A stretch of 29,943 bases of DNA from a virus. Below the pieces are notes generated by a model. That model was not told the DNA's origin. It ran no database searches and was given only the letters and a program-made list of their open reading frames with translations. Position 1 is the first letter of the stretch. The number at the start of each line of letters is the position of its first letter. Below, in pieces: positions 21,834 to 29,943 of this stretch. A program made the translations under genes and the position numbers. The stretch spans positions 1-29,943 of the IMG/VR virus record IMGVR_UViG_3300043540_000165. One strand, 5' to 3'.

Positions 21834-24800
21834 ATGCCGGATACGATTGGCCGCATCACGGTCCCAACGCTTGTCTCGTCGGGCCTGACGTTCCCGTTGA
21901 CGAGCGATATCGGGTACGGCTTCTCGCAGGACCGCCCCGTCGTCGTGCATCGCTTCGGCGAGTTGGACGCGAAGGCAGAGCAGCGTTTCGCGGTCGGACT
22001 CGGCCCGCGCAAGTTCGCCTTTAGGCGCCAGCATCTCTCGAAGCACGACCGCAACTCGCTCGTCTCGTTTTGGGAGGGGTTGCAGGGCGCGTGGCAGTCG
22101 TTCACGTACAATGCGCCCAACGCCGACCAGACGACGACGCCGACCACGGTGACGTGGGAGTATGCCCCGCTCTCGCTCCAGTACCTCGCCAACGCCTGCC
22201 AGGCCGGGTTCAACTTCATCGAGGTGCCGTCCAGCGGGCCGACGTATCAGGTCAACAGCACGTGCCTGCGCTTCCCGTCCTCCGCGCTCAAGACGGCCTT
22301 GCTCTCGCAGGTCCAGCAAATCATCCCGTTGATCCACATTCGCGTGCGCGAATCCGCGGTGCCGGATATCTGGCTGTCCGACCGGCGTTGCACGCTAACC
22401 GACCAGGCGAGCGGGGCGGTCAAGACGGCGATGGGATGGTCCGCGCTCTCGCAAACGTACCTGCCGCGCGTCCTGGGCCTCGGAGAGCCAGGCTCCGACA
22501 CGATCATCTCGCAGGATATCCGTGGAACCGCCGACAGCGTGCAGTTCACGTTCGGCAATGCCGACCGCGTGATGACCGCATTGGCCAACGACACGGATCT
22601 CAAGTTCGCATCCATCGACCTTTGCCTCCTGCACGTCAACTCGAACACCGTGATCCAACTGTGGAAGGGCTTCATCGTGAGCTACACGACCGACGGCAGC
22701 CCGCAGTTCACCGTGCGCTGCTCCGATGGCCTGTTCCAACTCACGCAGATGTACCCGGTGCGCGTGATCTCCCGCCAGTGCTGGAAGACGTTCGCCGATG
22801 GCGTCAACTGTCCTTACGCAGGCGATCCAAGCGGCGGTTGCGACTATTACTTCGACTCGGCCAACGGTTGCCAGGCGCATAGCATGACGAAGTACTTCGG
22901 CGGCCACCCGGCCGAACCGCAAGGCGTCTGGATCAAAGACAACTCGACCGGCATCTGGGGCATCGGGCGCAGCACCGTCACCGCCACGTCGATCATCTCC
23001 GATACCATCTGGGGGAACGCGCTCCAGGAAATCTGGTGCAACGACGACGGTGATCCGGGCAAGGCGTTCTGGGTCAACTGCATGATCGCGGCGGGCCGCG
23101 ACGAGTCCGACTTCTACGACGCCCTCGGCATCGTGGGCGCCGGCCCGATCTGCTCGTACACGGGGATGCTCGTATACCAGAACGCGGATGGCTACCGCTA
23201 CATCATCGCGCCCATGCTCGACGGTCAGCCGCCGCAGGGATTTCAGGTAGACGGCAACCTCAACGTCACCAAGGACCAGCCGACCATGGGCCTGCGCGAG
23301 GTGACCGGCATCGACCCGTGCGATCCGGCGCACGACTCCTTCTCGCTGGGCCAGGGCACGCCGCAGGTGTGGGGTCCGGAGATGGCAGCCGGGACCGCGT
23401 TCGTGGAGATCCGGCGCACCGACCAGAAGGGCATCCAGCCGACCACGACGGACCAGCACCAGATGCAAGTGCCGATCTCGCAGGGCCTCGCGGGCTGGAC
23501 GTGGGACCAGAACGGCAATCGCTCGCTCATCAACGGTCTGACCAACCCGTTCTGGATCGCGGTCAACTGCTTCCTGCGCGCGCTCGGGCTGTTTGGCGCG
23601 TCGTCCGCGATGCAACTCCAGAACTTCGTCCTGACCTCCGTTTACGCGGGCGATGGCAGCGGCGCCGCCGAGATCGCCGACGATCCGGTCACGCCGATCA
23701 TTGGGACCGGCACGGAGAAGCAGTGGCGATTCCAGGGTGTCCTGGCCGCGCAGAAGCCGTTCCGCGATTGGATGGTCGAGATCCTGGCCTGCGGCCTCGG
23801 GTACTTCACTTTCGAGTTCGGCAAATTGAAGCTCGGGTGCCGGATCAACGCGACCGCCGTCGAGGCATTCACGCTCGGCAATATCCTGTTCCAGTCGCTC
23901 CGGTTGGAGCCGGTCGAAGCCTCGTTCGAGCATCTGGTCATCGACTTTGCGGATCAGGCGTATCAGTATCAGGCCAACACCGCCGAATACACGGACAAGG
24001 ACCACGCCGCCTATTACGGGCGCGCCGGCGCGCCGTTGACCGCGCGCCAGCACCTCGTCGGCTGCGGCACGCTCTCGCAGGCGTTGCGCCTGGCGCTCGT
24101 CAGGACGCGCGAGGAGATTGGCGGCGTGAACGCGGCCGAGTGGCGCAACGCGCGGAACGCCTATTGGCAGACGACGATTCTGGCCCTCAACACGGAGATC
24201 GGTCAGGTCGTCTCGATGACGCATCCCGACGTGCCGGGCGGCGCGGGCAACTTCCGCATCACGTCCTGGCGGCTCAAGAAGGACTGGTCCATCGAGATCC
24301 AAGCGAAGACCGTGACGCCCTCGATGTACGACCGCACGGTAGGGCCGCAGGTGCATGAGGTTTTGCCCGACCCGCTGCCCGGCATGTTCTACCCGGTCCC
24401 GCTCGGGCCGATGTGGGCGCCGTACCAGGTCCAAGCGCCGGCCAACGATGCATTGTTCGCGGGCGAGTGGACGTTCGACTCCGACCAGACGTATACGACG
24501 CTCGCGGACGGCAGCGCGCTCGCCTCCCTGGCCATCACCGGCAAGCTCCCGGTCAACGACTTCAGCCCTGGCGTCGGCGGGCCCGCCATCGGGACGATCT
24601 CGCAGAGCAGCACGGGCGGCTCGCTCCCTGGCGGCGTGACCTTGCGGATCGCGCTCTGCGCGCTCGACGCAAACGGCCTTCCCTCGGTGCCGTCGAAGAT
24701 TGCCATTGTAACGACGGCGGCCGGCACCAATACGAATCAGGTCACGCTCTCCGGCATCACGTGGCCTGCTGTGGCTGGCCTGGCGCGATACGCCGTGTTC

Positions 24801-26015
24801 GTCTCTACGCAGGACGACCTGATCTGCTGGCAGCAGGGCGACGTGCTCACGGCGGGCGCGGGGAACACCTATACGCCCGGCTCGATCACGATCAACGGGC
24901 CTCTGGCGCACTCAACCTGGGCGTTGCCGTCGCCCTACGTCTCGAAGGTCCGGATCAAGGCCAAACACGCGGTCCACAGCGGGATCGTCGGCGTAAACGT
25001 GGACAACGTGACCGCGAGCACGATCGTCTGCAATGAACTGGTGAATCCGAACACGACCTTCGATCCCACGGGTCGGGTCGTCTCGGTCATCGGGCGGCCG
25101 GAGAGCAGCACGCCGTTCGTGAGCTTCACGATCGCGGCATACGACAAAACGACCGGCACGCTTACGGTGACGCCCTCGCCTGTTACGACGGGCCATCCCG
25201 AGCTTTCGGTCCAGAAGAACGACACAATCGTCATCCGGTTCAAGGCCGACGCCGCCAACTCGAGTAACCAGACGCAGATCACCGACTCCGGTTGCCAGAA
25301 CATGATCTATGCGAACGGGATGACGCCGAACGCGGAGGTCGGCAACATCCTGCGGGTCATCCAGGGCACCGGGCGCGGCCAGTTGCGCAAGATCACCGGC
25401 AACACGGCGACGACGCTTTCCTGGGACCTGCCCTTGCTGCTCGACACCACGTCCGTCTGGATCGTGGAAGCTCCGGCGTGGGATTACATCGCAGACTCCA
25501 CGGCGATCGACAACGCCGACCCGGCGCATGCGGTCACGCTCAACGTGCCGACCGACAACCTCATCAACCAGCCCCTCGTGATTGCCGGGTTCACGGTCGA
25601 TTCGAACGGCAACGAGTGCCCGGACGGCGACGTGCCGATCCGCGAGGACTGGATCTATGGCGCCGAGGGCGAGGCGCAGGCGGGCTTCATCCTGCCGGTA
25701 GCTGGCGTCCTGGGCATCCAGTCCGACGCGGCGCCGGCCTTCTACCTCGCGAAGGATTTCACCGCCGGCGCGGTCAAGGCTTACGTCAAGTCCGCGCCGT
25801 TGGGAGCTGCGCTGGTTTTGTCCATCTATATCGGCGCCGAGGTCGATCCATGGATAACGCTGACAATCCCGGCGGGCAGTAAATCCGCCGCCGCGACAGC
25901 GGGGCAGATCGATGGGGCCGAGGTCATACCGGCCAACACGAACATCCGGCTCGCGATTACCGCCGTCGGGACCGTCTATCCCGGCGCGGACCTGTCGGTT
26001 TTCGTCTACTCGTAA
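21834..26015 (+). CDS. Fused tail-tip protein: gpM-like, gpL-like and hub parts (1393 aa)
   Basis: Several minor tail proteins seem joined here. Residues about 40-100 repeat the gpM-like domain of the preceding gene. Residues about 180-420 resemble the gpL/DUF2163 family, which carries an iron-sulfur cluster in lambda gpL. Four cysteines at 316, 326, 336 and 346 are spaced exactly ten apart, followed by MTKYFGGHP, the FGG-(F/H)-P signature. Residues about 635-835 look like the tail hub or gpJ-like domain (QKPFRDWMVEILACGLGYF, SWRLKKDWSIEIQAK). Residues 835-1393 are beta-rich and probably several fibronectin-like or fibre modules. It begins 4 bp after the previous stop. The role is the tail tip between tape measure and fibre. 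Confidence 0.75.
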   Translation: MPDTIGRITVPTLVSSGLTFPLTSDIGYGFSQDRPVVVHRFGELDAKAEQRFAVGLGPRKFAFRRQHLSKHDRNSLVSFWEGLQGAWQSFTYNAPNADQTTTPTTVTWEYAPLSLQYLANACQAGFNFIEVPSSGPTYQVNSTCLRFPSSALKTALLSQVQQIIPLIHIRVRESAVPDIWLSDRRCTLTDQASGAVKTAMGWSALSQTYLPRVLGLGEPGSDTIISQDIRGTADSVQFTFGNADRVMTALANDTDLKFASIDLCLLHVNSNTVIQLWKGFIVSYTTDGSPQFTVRCSDGLFQLTQMYPVRVISRQCWKTFADGVNCPYAGDPSGGCDYYFDSANGCQAHSMTKYFGGHPAEPQGVWIKDNSTGIWGIGRSTVTATSIISDTIWGNALQEIWCNDDGDPGKAFWVNCMIAAGRDESDFYDALGIVGAGPICSYTGMLVYQNADGYRYIIAPMLDGQPPQGFQVDGNLNVTKDQPTMGLREVTGIDPCDPAHDSFSLGQGTPQVWGPEMAAGTAFVEIRRTDQKGIQPTTTDQHQMQVPISQGLAGWTWDQNGNRSLINGLTNPFWIAVNCFLRALGLFGASSAMQLQNFVLTSVYAGDGSGAAEIADDPVTPIIGTGTEKQWRFQGVLAAQKPFRDWMVEILACGLGYFTFEFGKLKLGCRINATAVEAFTLGNILFQSLRLEPVEASFEHLVIDFADQAYQYQANTAEYTDKDHAAYYGRAGAPLTARQHLVGCGTLSQALRLALVRTREEIGGVNAAEWRNARNAYWQTTILALNTEIGQVVSMTHPDVPGGAGNFRITSWRLKKDWSIEIQAKTVTPSMYDRTVGPQVHEVLPDPLPGMFYPVPLGPMWAPYQVQAPANDALFAGEWTFDSDQTYTTLADGSALASLAITGKLPVNDFSPGVGGPAIGTISQSSTGGSLPGGVTLRIALCALDANGLPSVPSKIAIVTTAAGTNTNQVTLSGITWPAVAGLARYAVFVSTQDDLICWQQGDVLTAGAGNTYTPGSITINGPLAHSTWALPSPYVSKVRIKAKHAVHSGIVGVNVDNVTASTIVCNELVNPNTTFDPTGRVVSVIGRPESSTPFVSFTIAAYDKTTGTLTVTPSPVTTGHPELSVQKNDTIVIRFKADAANSSNQTQITDSGCQNMIYANGMTPNAEVGNILRVIQGTGRGQLRKITGNTATTLSWDLPLLLDTTSVWIVEAPAWDYIADSTAIDNADPAHAVTLNVPTDNLINQPLVIAGFTVDSNGNECPDGDVPIREDWIYGAEGEAQAGFILPVAGVLGIQSDAAPAFYLAKDFTAGAVKAYVKSAPLGAALVLSIYIGAEVDPWITLTIPAGSKSAAATAGQIDGAEVIPANTNIRLAITAVGTVYPGADLSVFVYS

Positions 26016-26048
26016 ACCCGATTAACAACCCCACCGCGAATCGTCGAA

Positions 26049-26528
26049 ATGCCCGACACTACGCTGCGGCGTCTCAACGCCAAAGTCTGCAAAACCGGCG
26101 ACTGCTGGGTCTGGACCGGCTCTTTGAGCAACAAGGGATACGGCCAAATGCACGTCTCTGGGAAAAACCTGCTGGCGCACCGCGTGTCCTTTGAACTATT
26201 TCATGGGCCGATTCCGCCGGGAATGTGGGTTCTGCATCGGTGTGACAACCGAAGATGCGTCAATCCTGACCACCTGTTCCTTGGGGACTGCGCGTTGAAC
26301 ATGCAGGATTGCGCTGCGAAGGGGCGGCTGCACTTTCAAAAGGCGTCCGGGCGAGGCGAAGAGCACACGCAGGCAAAATTGACCGTTGAACAAGTTGCCG
26401 ACATGCGCGAGTTGTACAGGTCCGGACGGTTTACCAAGAAGGATCTCGCCGTTCGGTTCGGAATCAGCCCATCCCAAGCAGGCAACATCCTGCTGTACCG
26501 CCACTGGAAACACGAGGCCGCAGCCTGA
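26049..26528 (+). CDS. HNH endonuclease with C-terminal helix-turn-helix (159 aa)
   Basis: The HNH_3-type motif is clear: GYGQMHVSGKNLLAHRVSFE, then WVLHRCDN, RRCVNPDHLFLG and a following N-M-x-D-C-A-A-K-G-R. The metal and catalytic His and Asn residues are present. The C-terminal part (about 105-150, with KLTVEQVADMRELYRSG and KKDLAVRFGIS) is a helix-turn-helix, typical of free-standing homing endonucleases that bind a specific site. It stands between the tail-tip and fibre genes, has only about 57% G+C in the stretch I counted, and its TGA overlaps the fibre ATG. It is probably a mobile gene inserted in the tail operon. Confidence 0.88.
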   Translation: MPDTTLRRLNAKVCKTGDCWVWTGSLSNKGYGQMHVSGKNLLAHRVSFELFHGPIPPGMWVLHRCDNRRCVNPDHLFLGDCALNMQDCAAKGRLHFQKASGRGEEHTQAKLTVEQVADMRELYRSGRFTKKDLAVRFGISPSQAGNILLYRHWKHEAAA

Positions 26529-29500
26529 TGGACACAATTGCAAAGCTTCAACCGCACCGCACCATCAGCCTCCAGGGTTTTGACGGTTTCGGTGCCGCGG
26601 CCGCGCTCTGGGGTGCATCGGACTCAGGATTCAGTCTGTCCGGCGTCTTCCGGGATCAGGGCGATTTTGCGGTACTCGTGCTGTTCCAGAAGGACGATCC
26701 CTTCGGGCACCCGCGCTTCTCGTACCTGCCTGATGGCAACATCTCCGGCCTGAAGCTTGACTTCGATATCCAGTTCCAGGGTGTCCAGGCGTTCGAGTCG
26801 AAGCGATGGCCGTGGATCGACTGGGCGTACATCAACGCCTATGACGAGAGCGGCAACCTGCTCCAGCACCCGCTCCTGGATCTCGCGGCCGGACCCTCCG
26901 GACGCACCGGCGCGTCGGGGATATTCACGCTCAACGTGGGCACGCCGACCTCGACCGATCGCGTGACGCTCTGGTATCAGAACCGGGCGTTCGATTACAG
27001 CGTCTCCTCCGGCAGTGGCGGCGCTAGTTCGTGCGTGCAGGCGATCTGGTCGGGTGCGGCGTCTCCATCCACCGAACAGGATATGTGGTGGCAGCCCACG
27101 ACCGCCTCCACCGACCAGGCCATGTGGTGGCAGGGCGACCACGAATCCTGCGTGCAGGCGATGTGGTGGCAGGGCAACGCGAACTTTACGCATTACGTTC
27201 AGATCCAGACCCAGGCGCACGGGTGGAACCACATCTACGGCGTGCAGGAGGACGGACTCAGCAGCGCGGGAATCGCCCAAGCCATGGCGAGTCAGATCAA
27301 CTCCACCGACCCGTACTGTGCGGCCACGGTAGGTGGCCAGTACGGAAATGAGATCATGATCGTGCTCAAGACCCTGATCCCGATGACGGATCTCGTCGTG
27401 TCGAGTTCCGATGGCGGTGCGTCTGCGACGCTCACGATGTACGTGCATTGGGTGCAGATCGGATCGAACAAGTATCAGATCGCCGAGGATGGGCTGAACA
27501 GCGCGCAGATTGCGAGCGCCATTGCCGGGCAGATCAACTCCTCGGACCCGAACTGCACGGCGACGGTCACCGGCGCGTACAACAACGAGATCATCGTCGC
27601 CCTCAAACCGGGCATTCTCGGGCCTATCTCGGTATCGAGTTCCGATGGCTCCGGCCCGGCGACGCTCGGCGATTACGTGCATTGGGTCCAGATCGGCAGC
27701 ACCAGGTACTCGTGCGAGCAGGGGGCGCTTTCCGCGGCGGATGTGGCGGCCAACATCGCGGGCCAGATCGCGGCCGGCGATCCGTCTTGCACCGCTACCG
27801 CATCCAACAACGCGATCATGATCTCGCTCCGGAGTGGCCAGGCCGGGCCGGTACAGGTATCCAGTTCGGACGGCTCCGCTCCCGCCACCTTGAGCGATGC
27901 CATGCACTCCGTAACCATCGGAACCGCGATCTATTCGTGCGCCCAGGATGGCCTTTCGTCTGCGGAGATCGCACAGAACATCGCCGACCAGATCAACGCG
28001 AGCGACCCGAACTGCACGGCCACGGTAGGCGGCGACCAGGGCAACGAGATCACAATCACCCTGCGGCCTGGCATCCAGGGTCCGATTTCTGTGTCCAGCA
28101 CGGATGGATCGGCCCCGGCAACGCTCACCGGGTTCGATCCCTCTGTCGTGTGTTCGACCCTCGCCGACCAGATCAACCAGACGGACTGGAGCCAGAACGG
28201 CCCGGTTGCACTCTCCGCAACCGCCTCGGGGAACCAGATCACGATCACGGCAGAGCCGGGCGCGGACGGCAACGCGGTCACGTTCTACGAACTGCACGCG
28301 AGTGACAACCTGTACTTCTCGCCGTCCACGCTGCAATTGGCCGGCGGCTCGTCGGATAACGTGCGCTGGCACGTGACCATCGACTTCGGCGCCTTGGGAT
28401 GGACCGACGTGACGAAGGTGTGGCTCACGTTCGCGCCCGCGCTCGCGAACAGCGCGGCCTACGTGTCGACCGAGTGGAGCGTCAACGTCACCAACTGGAC
28501 GGTGACCGATCCCTATGGTGTTCGTGCGCTCAAGGTCGCCGGGCCTGGCTCCCTCCGGTTGGAGGAGGACGACCCCTGGGTCACGCAGGCGGGCTATTGG
28601 GAGGACCCGTCGCTCGTGGCGCCCAAGGTTGCCGCCTACTGGAGCAAGGGCCGCGCGATTCGGTCGGCATACAGCCCCTACGAGGCGCGCACGCTCACCA
28701 TCGAGACACACTGCCAGTACACGCACGATGTCTACGTGGGTACGTGGCTCGATACGAACTGCGGCATCATCCAAGCCACACTCGACGGCGGCACGCCGGT
28801 CACGCTCGATTGTTACGGTTCTGGCATGCTGGCGCGGCGGCGCCTGTTCCAGAACGTGGCGGCGGGGCACCACACCGTCGTGATCTCGATGACCGGCGAC
28901 AAGAACGCGAGCAGCAATGGGTGGTACTTCTATTTCGACTTCCTGGAGTGCGCCGTCCTGACCGACGTGCCCGACGCGCCGGAGACGCGCTCCGACGTTG
29001 GCCTGGCCACGGACTTCGACACCGATAACACGTACAAGCTGTCGCCACAGCGATTGATTTGGAATCTCGAGAAGCTCGGCCTCGTGGGCGAGATCGACCA
29101 TTACTGCGGCGTGTTCTGGTGGAACCAGCGTAAGGCTTCGGGCGGCAACTATCCGAGTGCGACCATCACGTTCGACGGGGCCTGGCAGGATCAGGACGTG
29201 ATTTGGGTTCACATCGGCGACGGCGCTATCGGCAAGACCGTCTTCCCCGCCGACACATCGGAGACGATCGCCGCGCATTTCGCGTACTTCATCAACGCGA
29301 CGCTCGTCGGCGTGTGGGCCGAGGCGAACGGAGCGGTCCTGACGATCACCTGCCGCAGCACCGGCACGAACTGGCTCTATACGTTGTCGGTCGATACCAG
29401 CACGGCGCACGGGACCGCGACGGTGGTGGGCGACCTCAGGACCGGCGCGGCCGATCCGACGTGGGTCATCGACCCGACCGCGACGCAGCCCCTGAACCGC

Positions 29501-29943
29501 GCGATCCGCGACTGGCACGCGGATTACTTCTCCGCGCTCAAGGCGGCCGGAATCGGCGTGGTCGTCTCGTTCTCGCAGGAGTTGGTCAACCCGCCCGACG
29601 ATCCGGCCAGCGGCGCGGTGTGGACGCAGAGATATCCGGACGGTAGCCCGGCGACCACGGACACCGGCTTCGGTGGGCTGTATAGCTCGATGGCGGCATT
29701 CGGTACGCCGGTTGTGAACTACATGGCATCCGTCTATGCGCAGATGGCCGGGCTGATGGTGGCGGCGGGCCTCCCGCCCCGGCTCCAGTTCGGCGAGGTG
29801 CTGTGGTGGTACATCGTCGGCGCGAGCGGGATGGGCTTCTATGACGCCGACACCACGGCTGCGGCGCAGGCCGCCCTTGGCCGCGCGCTCCACACGTTCC
29901 TGACCGCCAACGACGACCCCAGCGTCAACGGGTACGCGGACGC
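26528..29943 (+). CDS. Large tail fibre/receptor-binding protein, open at right edge (over 1138 aa)
   Basis: An open frame runs from ATG 26528 to the window end without a stop, so the gene is partial. Residues 1-165 are beta-rich (N-terminal attachment region). A Trp-rich stretch with three copies of MWWQ lies at about 168-214. Four tandem beta repeats of 75-84 residues, plus a degenerate fifth, occupy 27191-28300, and a related copy appears at about 29204-29440. The last visible part (from about 29488) has alternating helices and strands with FGEVLWWYI and GMGFYDADT, which recalls TIM-barrel glycosidase-like fibre domains. That last point is speculative. The start overlaps the HNH stop (TGATG). 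It probably contacts the host surface. Confidence 0.8.
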   Translation, partial: MDTIAKLQPHRTISLQGFDGFGAAAALWGASDSGFSLSGVFRDQGDFAVLVLFQKDDPFGHPRFSYLPDGNISGLKLDFDIQFQGVQAFESKRWPWIDWAYINAYDESGNLLQHPLLDLAAGPSGRTGASGIFTLNVGTPTSTDRVTLWYQNRAFDYSVSSGSGGASSCVQAIWSGAASPSTEQDMWWQPTTASTDQAMWWQGDHESCVQAMWWQGNANFTHYVQIQTQAHGWNHIYGVQEDGLSSAGIAQAMASQINSTDPYCAATVGGQYGNEIMIVLKTLIPMTDLVVSSSDGGASATLTMYVHWVQIGSNKYQIAEDGLNSAQIASAIAGQINSSDPNCTATVTGAYNNEIIVALKPGILGPISVSSSDGSGPATLGDYVHWVQIGSTRYSCEQGALSAADVAANIAGQIAAGDPSCTATASNNAIMISLRSGQAGPVQVSSSDGSAPATLSDAMHSVTIGTAIYSCAQDGLSSAEIAQNIADQINASDPNCTATVGGDQGNEITITLRPGIQGPISVSSTDGSAPATLTGFDPSVVCSTLADQINQTDWSQNGPVALSATASGNQITITAEPGADGNAVTFYELHASDNLYFSPSTLQLAGGSSDNVRWHVTIDFGALGWTDVTKVWLTFAPALANSAAYVSTEWSVNVTNWTVTDPYGVRALKVAGPGSLRLEEDDPWVTQAGYWEDPSLVAPKVAAYWSKGRAIRSAYSPYEARTLTIETHCQYTHDVYVGTWLDTNCGIIQATLDGGTPVTLDCYGSGMLARRRLFQNVAAGHHTVVISMTGDKNASSNGWYFYFDFLECAVLTDVPDAPETRSDVGLATDFDTDNTYKLSPQRLIWNLEKLGLVGEIDHYCGVFWWNQRKASGGNYPSATITFDGAWQDQDVIWVHIGDGAIGKTVFPADTSETIAAHFAYFINATLVGVWAEANGAVLTITCRSTGTNWLYTLSVDTSTAHGTATVVGDLRTGAADPTWVIDPTATQPLNRAIRDWHADYFSALKAAGIGVVVSFSQELVNPPDDPASGAVWTQRYPDGSPATTDTGFGGLYSSMAAFGTPVVNYMASVYAQMAGLMVAAGLPPRLQFGEVLWWYIVGASGMGFYDADTTAAAQAALGRALHTFLTANDDPSVNGYAD
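27029..27175 (+). repeat. Trp-rich short repeats (MWWQ)
   Basis: Within the fibre gene, the unit (x)QAMWWQ(G) occurs at residues 186-189, 199-202 and 212-215, spaced exactly 13 codons apart, after a weaker relative, SCVQAIW, at 168-174. The SCVQA element recurs at 207-211. This looks like recent duplication of a 13-codon unit. Confidence 0.7.
27191..28300 (+). repeat. Tandem beta-type repeats in fibre protein
   Basis: Repeats begin at about 27191, 27443, 27677 and 27902, with a degenerate one at about 28133, giving units of 84, 78, 75 and 77 codons. The shared core reads as a V-x-I-G strand, a D-G-L-x-S-A helix with Q-I-N or Q-I-A, a D-P-x-C-x-A-T strand, N-E-I or N-A-I, a G-P strand and V-S-S-S-D-G. 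Such units are common in phage fibre and sheath proteins. Confidence 0.75.

Noticed and set aside
22395-24911. 838-codon open frame on the minus strand
   Set aside because: It lies opposite the tail-tip gene, with compositional signs of a shadow frame and no domains.
26624-29893. 1089-codon open frame on the minus strand
   Set aside because: It is a shadow of the fibre gene, whose own frame is open and repeat-structured. The minus product is Arg-rich and without motifs.
1-29943. tRNA genes, CRISPR arrays, insertion-sequence ends, attachment sites
   Set aside because: None could be supported on reading either strand.

Overview
The window is a stretch of a tailed-phage or prophage genome. It carries the head and long non-contractile tail (siphovirus-like, lambda-type order) structural region of a GC-rich virus, with a short accessory region on the left. 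Base composition is roughly two thirds G+C by eye. The host cannot be named from the sequence. ParB-methyltransferase fusions, a DUF3489 protein and GC-rich codon use fit prophages of soil Acidobacteria or GC-rich Proteobacteria, but that is inference. No integrase, repressor, attachment site, tRNA, rRNA or CRISPR array is visible. No terminase gene lies in the window, so it must lie to the left or elsewhere.

Layout. 1-1219: small unknown genes on the + strand. 1253-4109: two tandem, homologous ParB-domain/DNA methyltransferase fusions with different catalytic motifs. 4142-5352: a three-gene minus-strand cassette that includes a DUF3489 protein. 5450-11038: head module, namely a gpW-like joining protein, three small coupled genes, portal, a degenerate bacterioferritin-like protein, and a prohead protease-major capsid fusion with a strong internal ribosome-binding site exactly in front of the capsid half. 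11119-12993: decoration protein and connector/neck proteins. 12998-15096: tail tube and a tail-assembly-chaperone gene pair with a textbook -1 frameshift signal. 15406-21210: a tail-completion-like protein and a very long tape measure protein that seems to carry an inserted foreign segment. 21437-26015: minor tail proteins and a large fused tail-tip/hub protein. 26049-26528: HNH endonuclease. 26528 to the right edge: a very large fibre protein, open at the window end, with tandem beta-type repeats.

The genes work together in virion assembly. The portal, protease and capsid build the prohead, and the decoration and connector proteins finish the head. The chaperone and its frameshift form would load the tape measure for tube assembly, and the hub and fibre form the host-contacting tip. 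The methyltransferases probably modify phage or host DNA. Two small minus-strand genes (15100-15381 and 21212-21373) sit neatly in the only sizeable gaps of the tail operon and look like morons.

The most unusual points are the internal capsid start, the bacterioferritin-like protein between portal and capsid, the frameshift into a zinc-ribbon extension, the cargo segment inside the tape measure, and the three-way minor-tail fusion. All family names come from reading the sequence and memory of the families, not from a database search.
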